60,695 bases of DNA, from the NCBI GenBank assembly GCA_018713255.1, contig DVFL01000033.1, forward strand, positions 1 through 60,695, given 5' to 3'. This document shows, piece by piece, positions 56,172 through 60,695 of the stretch. The notes beneath the pieces are model-generated. The model worked only from the letters and a program-made list of their open reading frames with translations. It ran no database searches and was not told the DNA's origin. Position numbers and translations under genes: made by a program. Within the stretch, counting starts at the first letter, position 1, and every line of letters starts with the position of its first letter. Origin of the DNA: Candidatus Cottocaccamicrobium excrementipullorum (lineage in GTDB: Bacteria; Bacillota; Clostridia; Lachnospirales; Lachnospiraceae).

Positions 56172-59100
56172 TTACTCCTTTTCTCCCAAAATATCTCCGC
56201 CCCGGTGATTAGGGTCCAGCTTTTTCACTTCTGCCCAGGCTTTATCCGCAAAGCTTTTTTCTCCCTTGCCCAGATAGCCCAACGCCATCAAGTAATGGCA
56301 GTGAATCTGGCTGCGGCGGGTTAAATCCTCCTCGAAAATCTGCAGATCCGGCAGGGATACCGCAAAATAATCCATCTGCACCTGATCGAATAGATGCTTT
56401 TCTCCATAATCAATCAGCTGGTTAAATTTGCCTTTAGCCTCCTTTTCCCGGCCGAGACGGAGTAAGGCCAGTCCCTGATAATAAATCAATTCCGGCGGCT
56501 GGTCATTATAATACAGCATTCCTGCAGGCTCCATCTCTCCGGCGGCAGCTTTTTCATAGGCCGCTTTTGCCTCCGCAAGCCGTCCAGCCGCCTCATAGAA
56601 TCGTCCCCGGTGATAATCAATTTGATTTTCTCGTACTGTTGCCAGACGGCCTTCTCCCAGATTTAAAGGATAGGGTCCATCCAGTTCCTCGAGGATCGTC
56701 TCTGCCTGCTGCCACTTTTCTTCCTCCATGGCCTTTCGAACCAGCGCCAGACTGCAGCGGATATACTGAGCAGGAACCTTTCCTTCTCCTCCTTCCCACG
56801 GGTGAAAGGAATGGGCGAGAATCAGCTCTCTCTCCTTCTGAAAGTCTCCTAAATCTCCCAGCATGGTTAAATACTCCAGATACAGATCATCCCGATACGC
56901 CACCAGTTCAGGATACTTTTCCAAGAACTTAATCCGTTCCTTCTGGGAAACCCCAAGCTTTTTCTTTAACTGGTCCAGTTCCATCAATACTCTGGCGTCC
57001 TGCTCATCCAGGCGGAAAGCTTCTTCCATCTCCTTAAGGGCCTCATGCGTTTCTCCTCTTTTGTTAAAATACGCCAGGGCCAAATTCCGATGAACCGTGG
57101 GAAATGCCCCATTCAGCGCCTTGGCCTGCCGCCAGCAGGCAATGGCTCTGTCATCCTGTTTTTTATCGTACCACAAACAGCCAAGGTAATAATAAGCTTT
57201 ATCTCCTTGAGGAAGGAGACGGACGGCGTTTTCCAGCACTAAAATATCGTCAATCCGGTGGGGGAAGCAGCCATAAGAAGAAGCATTCTGACCTCTCTTG
57301 GCACACTGCCTTCCCTCTTCCAATAAACCGGCTTTCACATACCCATATGCCTGGTAATAGCAGATCATGGGATAAACCTTTTCTTCCGGAGTAATTTCCA
57401 GATACTGATTTAAAATCTGAAGGGCTTCCCAGGAAAGGCCCGCCTCCAGGTAATCCCAGGAAAGTTCAAGACAGGTATTCGGGTTGCCGCCGATCAGCTG
57501 CTGAAGCTTTTGTTTCTGCTCCTCTTCCCCTAAAAACAGCAGCTCGCTGCGGCAGTTAAAATCCAGCGGGTCAATGGCCAGACTGTCCTGAATCCATTTT
57601 CTGGCCTCCTCCTTCCGGCCCAGGTGACGGAGAATGGCTGCTTTCAGCACCCTTGCCTTCATGTTATGCCAGTGATAAACCAGTCCTTTTTCTATGTGAG
57701 AAAGGGCCAGGGAAAAATTCCCCTCCTCACAGTCCATGCAGGCCAGCTGGTAAAAGCCCGCCGCCTGCCAGGCAGCGTTCCAGGTCGCCTTGTAAAATCC
57801 ATCGTAAGCCTGCTGCCGGTTTCCCAGATATTTATCGGCCAGCGCCAGGCTGTAAATCGGCTCTCCGTCATAAGGATTGGGATTCGTCCTGGTCATGGTT
57901 TTCACCGCCTGAACAAGATACGGCCTGGCCTCCCGGAAAAGTCCCCGTCCGAACAGCAGCTTTCCATAAGCGTGATTCAGCCGCACATCTTCTGGACTCC
58001 GTCTTAACCCTTCCAGATAATAATCCCCTCCGTCTCTTGTCCCATGGCGGTACTGCTCAAGATGGAGGCCGTAAAGGAAAAGATCTTCCAGAGTTTTCGT
58101 CTCCCGAGGGAGAGGAAGGGCTTTGGCCGCCTGAGGAAGTTTCTCCGGTCTCGGTTCCCAGGCAGAAGCGGAAAGGATCTGACGGCCAGAAGCATTAAAA
58201 ATCCGGATTTCATAATCCCAGATCTCTTTTCCAGGTTCTTTGGGGACCTGACGAATCCAAGGGTGTTCAGGAGAAAGGGTTACGGTCTCCTCAAGAAGAA
58301 TCTTTTCTCCCCTCTTCTCCCTTACCTGAACAGTAATGGTCTGATTGGCAGAAGAAGAGTATACTCCCGCCTGAAGCATTCCCTCTGTGCCAGGTTCAAA
58401 TCCTGCCATCAGATCTTTTGTAGCATTCAGCACATTCCCCACTCCTTTATATGGCATAAAGTACTGGGTAAAGGTCTTTTCCTCATAAGGCATAAGCCAT
58501 GAAAAATCCGGCTGATTGTCTGTGAAGCATCCTGTCATCAGCTCAATATAAGGACCATCGCTGTCCGTTAAATTCCGGTCCCAGGCCTGTCCGAACTCCC
58601 CGCATCCCCAGGTCCACTGCTTTTTGCCGGGACTGATATGGTGATCAGCCACATGAAGGAGGCCCGCCTGTTTCCCGTAATCGTATCCTCCCACAAAATC
58701 ATAGTCAGAATGAGCCGCCATATAGGAGGTGGGCACGGGAATATTTTTGTACCGGGAAATATCCACGCCGGCGCTGTAATCCATTTTGTAATACGTTCCA
58801 GTGGCAATAGGAAAGTTGGAAACATCTCGTTTCCCGTGATCCATTACAGCATGAACATCCGGCGGGAAAATGGACCGGGTATGATCGTTTACCGGAACCG
58901 CCGGATTGGCCCACCACAAAAAGGTTTGAGGCCGGTTGGTCCGGTTATAAAGCCGCACGTTAATTTCCAGATAAGCCTTATCAGGATATAAGGTAAAGGC
59001 CGTCATCCCCTTGGTTCGGAACATGTTTTCAATTTCTCCAGCAAACACCGTAGCGCTTCCATCGGGATTTTCCTGATAAATAGCATTCACCGGATCAAAG

Positions 59101-59504
59101 GTGCTTGGCCGGTGGTGCTGCGGCCAGTTAAACTCGATTCCGCCGGAAATCCAGGGACCTGCAAGGCCCACCAGAGCCGGCTTGATCACGTGATTATAAT
59201 ACACAAAATCATAGCCGTTGGTTTTATCGTAAGCCCGCTGAATCCTTCCCCCAAGTTCCGGCAGCACCATAATCTTTAAATACCGGTTTTCCAGCCATAT
59301 TGCCCGATAAGTTTTTTCCTCCTTCTCATCCAGAATTTTTTCAATCACCGGATGAGGATACACCTTTCCTGAACTCCCCTGGTAAATTCTCTTTTCCAAA
59401 AACATGGGATTTTTGTCCGGCGCTCCCGTTTTGTAGGTGGGAATCACTACCTGCTCCTCCCACACCTTTACTTTTTCTAAGACACCCTTCTGCTCTTCCT
59501 TCAT
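56172..59504 (-). CDS. DUF5107-TPR protein, probable carbohydrate-active enzyme
   Basis: 1110 residues. The start MKEEQKGVLEKVKVWEEQVV at 59504 follows AAAGGAA; no signal peptide. Residues about 10-330 match DUF5107, a mutarotase-like beta-sandwich (IMVLPELGGRIQRAYDKTNG, WISGGIEFNWPQHHRPSTFD, FLWWANPAVPVNDHTRSIFP, WTWGCGEFGQAWDRNLTDSD). Residues about 480-1090 are tetratricopeptide-like helical repeats (LNHAYGKLLFGRGLFREARP, AYYYLGCLWYDKKQDDRAIA and others). Conserved Trp, Glu, Asp and His residues in the sandwich suggest sugar binding or cleavage, but the reaction is not known to me. Operon with AraC (upstream) and GH2 (downstream) points to joint breakdown of one oligosaccharide. Confidence 0.85.
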   Translation of the reverse strand: MKEEQKGVLEKVKVWEEQVVIPTYKTGAPDKNPMFLEKRIYQGSSGKVYPHPVIEKILDEKEEKTYRAIWLENRYLKIMVLPELGGRIQRAYDKTNGYDFVYYNHVIKPALVGLAGPWISGGIEFNWPQHHRPSTFDPVNAIYQENPDGSATVFAGEIENMFRTKGMTAFTLYPDKAYLEINVRLYNRTNRPQTFLWWANPAVPVNDHTRSIFPPDVHAVMDHGKRDVSNFPIATGTYYKMDYSAGVDISRYKNIPVPTSYMAAHSDYDFVGGYDYGKQAGLLHVADHHISPGKKQWTWGCGEFGQAWDRNLTDSDGPYIELMTGCFTDNQPDFSWLMPYEEKTFTQYFMPYKGVGNVLNATKDLMAGFEPGTEGMLQAGVYSSSANQTITVQVREKRGEKILLEETVTLSPEHPWIRQVPKEPGKEIWDYEIRIFNASGRQILSASAWEPRPEKLPQAAKALPLPRETKTLEDLFLYGLHLEQYRHGTRDGGDYYLEGLRRSPEDVRLNHAYGKLLFGRGLFREARPYLVQAVKTMTRTNPNPYDGEPIYSLALADKYLGNRQQAYDGFYKATWNAAWQAAGFYQLACMDCEEGNFSLALSHIEKGLVYHWHNMKARVLKAAILRHLGRKEEARKWIQDSLAIDPLDFNCRSELLFLGEEEQKQKLQQLIGGNPNTCLELSWDYLEAGLSWEALQILNQYLEITPEEKVYPMICYYQAYGYVKAGLLEEGRQCAKRGQNASSYGCFPHRIDDILVLENAVRLLPQGDKAYYYLGCLWYDKKQDDRAIACWRQAKALNGAFPTVHRNLALAYFNKRGETHEALKEMEEAFRLDEQDARVLMELDQLKKKLGVSQKERIKFLEKYPELVAYRDDLYLEYLTMLGDLGDFQKERELILAHSFHPWEGGEGKVPAQYIRCSLALVRKAMEEEKWQQAETILEELDGPYPLNLGEGRLATVRENQIDYHRGRFYEAAGRLAEAKAAYEKAAAGEMEPAGMLYYNDQPPELIYYQGLALLRLGREKEAKGKFNQLIDYGEKHLFDQVQMDYFAVSLPDLQIFEEDLTRRSQIHCHYLMALGYLGKGEKSFADKAWAEVKKLDPNHRGGDILGEKE

Positions 59505-59527
59505 GATTTTCTTTTCCTTTCTGAAAC

Positions 59528-60370
59528 TTAGAGATCCATTCTTCTGAAGGCTCCCGGCGTTACTCCTGTATGACGTCTGAATGCCCGGATAAAATTCCCC
59601 TCGCTGGCAAATCCGCACTCTCCTGCCACCACTGCCAAAGGGCGATCCGTGGCTTTCAGGCAAGCCTTCGCTTCATTCACCCGCATGGCGGTAATATATT
59701 CATAAGGCGACGCTCCGGTACGGCTTTTAAACCACCGCGAAAAATGAAATTCACTTAATGCGGCACAGTCCGCCAGATCTTTCACCCGAATTTCTTCCTG
59801 CAAATGCTCCCGGATATAAGCCAGACACAATTCAAGATCCGGCTCCTGCCCTCTTTGAGCGCCGGAATCCGTCCGAAGCAGTTCCGCAAAAATCCGGCTT
59901 AAGGCCGCCGATTGAATCCCGTCGTCCATTCTGACTCCCCCCTTATGCATCTGGAAAATTTCCTGAAGCTGGGTGCGAACCACATAAGAATCCACCGGAG
60001 TCACTGCTCTGGCTCCCCCAGAACAGATTTCTTCATAAATTTCCCTGCTGTTCAGTCCGTCAAAATGAAGCCATAAGGTTTCCAGATCTTCACCGGCGCT
60101 ATAGCCGTGGGGCCCATAGCAGTCCATGAGAACCAATTCCCCTTTTTGGAAAGGGCTTTCTCTCTGTCCAGGCTGCCACAGCTTTCCTTTTCCCTTCAGT
60201 ACATACATCATCAGGAAACTGTTGTAATGATCACGCCGAAGACAATAAGTGTTCTCGTACCAGTAATGACCGGTACAGGTCACATAATAGAACAGCTTTT
60301 TTGTTCTGGCTCCCGGCGTAGCAAAAAACGCCTCCGACTTGGGACGGATACCTTTTTCATGAATCTTCAC
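59528..60370 (-). CDS. AraC-family regulator of the DUF5107-GH2 operon
   Basis: 280 residues, GTG start at 60370 with AAAGGAG about 11 nt upstream. N-terminal cupin-type domain (RRDHYNSFLMMYVLKGKGKL, KGELVLMDCYGPHGYSAGED) and C-terminal double helix-turn-helix (IRVKDLADCAALSEFHFSRW, LAVVAGECGFASEGNFIRAF, then RRHTGVTPGAFRRM). It lies 23 nt before the DUF5107 gene on the same strand. It probably activates the operon in response to the sugar handled by it. Confidence 0.92.
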   Translation of the reverse strand: MKIHEKGIRPKSEAFFATPGARTKKLFYYVTCTGHYWYENTYCLRRDHYNSFLMMYVLKGKGKLWQPGQRESPFQKGELVLMDCYGPHGYSAGEDLETLWLHFDGLNSREIYEEICSGGARAVTPVDSYVVRTQLQEIFQMHKGGVRMDDGIQSAALSRIFAELLRTDSGAQRGQEPDLELCLAYIREHLQEEIRVKDLADCAALSEFHFSRWFKSRTGASPYEYITAMRVNEAKACLKATDRPLAVVAGECGFASEGNFIRAFRRHTGVTPGAFRRMDL

Positions 60371-60417
60371 AATTCCTGCTTCTCCTTTCCTGGATTTCTT
60401 CTGCTTAAGTTTACCTG

Positions 60418-60426
60418 ATTATATCA
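60418..60426 (-). promoter_or_regulatory. Extended -10 promoter of araC-DUF5107-GH2
   Basis: On the minus strand TGA-TATAAT, with TATAAT at 60418-60423. The -35 region (ATGTAA-like) is weak, as expected for an activator-dependent promoter. Confidence 0.5.
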
Positions 60427-60450
60427 CTTAAATTCGGAAATTACATGGGC

Positions 60451-60695
60451 ATACTCTGCGGCGTTATAGGCAAATCCTGCTCATTTTTCAGCGCAGAGTA
60501 CAGGAGTACATCTCTGCAGCGGAGCGTCTCTGTTTTACCGGGGAGGAAGTTTCTTAAATCAAATAAATCATCACCACCCGTCTAACGGGTGGTTTGCTCT
60601 GCGGCTATAAGCCTTTGTTACCGGCCAGCGCCTAAAGACGCTGGCTTTCACTCTACGTTCAAGCCACTACGCCCTTGACTCGTCGCCGCCCTTCA
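60451..60695 (-). mobile_element. Probable 3' end (RE / omega-RNA-like) of a TnpB-type IS element lying right of the window
   Basis: Read on the minus strand, hairpins come in this order: GCCAGCG...CGCTGGC (about 60625-60646), GGCTTATAGCC (60603-60613), ACCACCCG-TTAGA-CGGGTGGT (60574-60594), then a stem TACTCTGCG (60452-60460) with CGCAGAGTA (60492-60500). The middle two match in order and spacing the hairpins at the left edge. This is the layout of the tnpB 3' end and right end of IS200/IS605-type elements. No convincing TnpB codons are in view. Confidence 0.4.

Overview
The window looks like about 60.7 kb of chromosome from a spore-forming, monoderm gut-type member of the Lachnospiraceae (Clostridium cluster XIVa). 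Reasons: Firmicutes-type RpoB and RpoC with acidic tails, a spoIIR sporulation gene, near-consensus SigA promoters and strong AGGAGG ribosome sites, LPXTG, ChW and choline-binding-type surface proteins, DUF1934, DUF4250 and DUF624 proteins, and glycogen genes. No rRNA, tRNA, CRISPR array or prophage was seen. Both window edges carry a similar tandem-hairpin motif that looks like the 3' (RE) end of TnpB-type IS200/IS605 elements whose bodies would lie outside.

Layout. 0-5.5 kb: a surface-decoration cassette. A fused winged-helix/CTP:phosphocholine cytidylyltransferase/choline kinase sits between two secreted proteins made of choline-binding-type (CW) repeats. 5.6-13.3 kb: rpoB-rpoC with their own promoter. 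13.4-16.4 kb: a small membrane protein, ddl-DUF1934, spoIIR. 16.5-23.8 kb: a tetR-MFP-RND-tolC-tolC operon, apparently controlled at a 46-bp perfect palindrome overlapping its own promoter. The two TolC-like proteins appear to lack the beta-barrel segments, as a cell without an outer membrane would need. 23.8-25.8 kb: ispE-gntR-small ORF, with a candidate GntR site just downstream of the promoter. 25.9-31.5 kb: PII protein, DUF624, membrane protein, GNAT, cyclophilin, repeat lipoprotein, purine nucleoside phosphorylase. 31.7-35.2 kb: an unusual 1101-residue surface protein in which a thioester/SpaA/Pro-Glu-Thr stalk/LPQTG adhesin continues past its sorting signal into a second ectodomain and a third membrane segment. 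It is preceded by a structured leader of about 195 nt. 35.3-37.5 kb: ChW-repeat polysaccharide deacetylase and a divergent membrane protein. 37.6-46.1 kb: glycogen/maltodextrin genes malQ, araC, glgP, glgB with mscS. 46.2-48.1 kb: DUF3810 metallopeptidase-like protein and signal peptidase I. 48.1-53.5 kb: a compact type IV pilus/pseudopilus operon (DUF4250, pilin, prepilin peptidase, GspF, GspE, three minor pilin-like proteins). 53.5-60.4 kb: AraC regulator, DUF5107-TPR protein and GH2 glycosidase in one operon.

Common themes are the cell surface (choline-type binding, ChW, LPXTG, peptidoglycan deacetylation, pseudopilus, envelope-spanning efflux) and carbohydrate storage or use. The best candidates for new biology are the TolC/RND system in a monoderm and its palindromic control element, the LPXTG protein with a domain downstream of its sorting signal and its leader RNA, and the DUF5107-GH2 locus. 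All calls come from reading the sequence; no database search or folding program was run.
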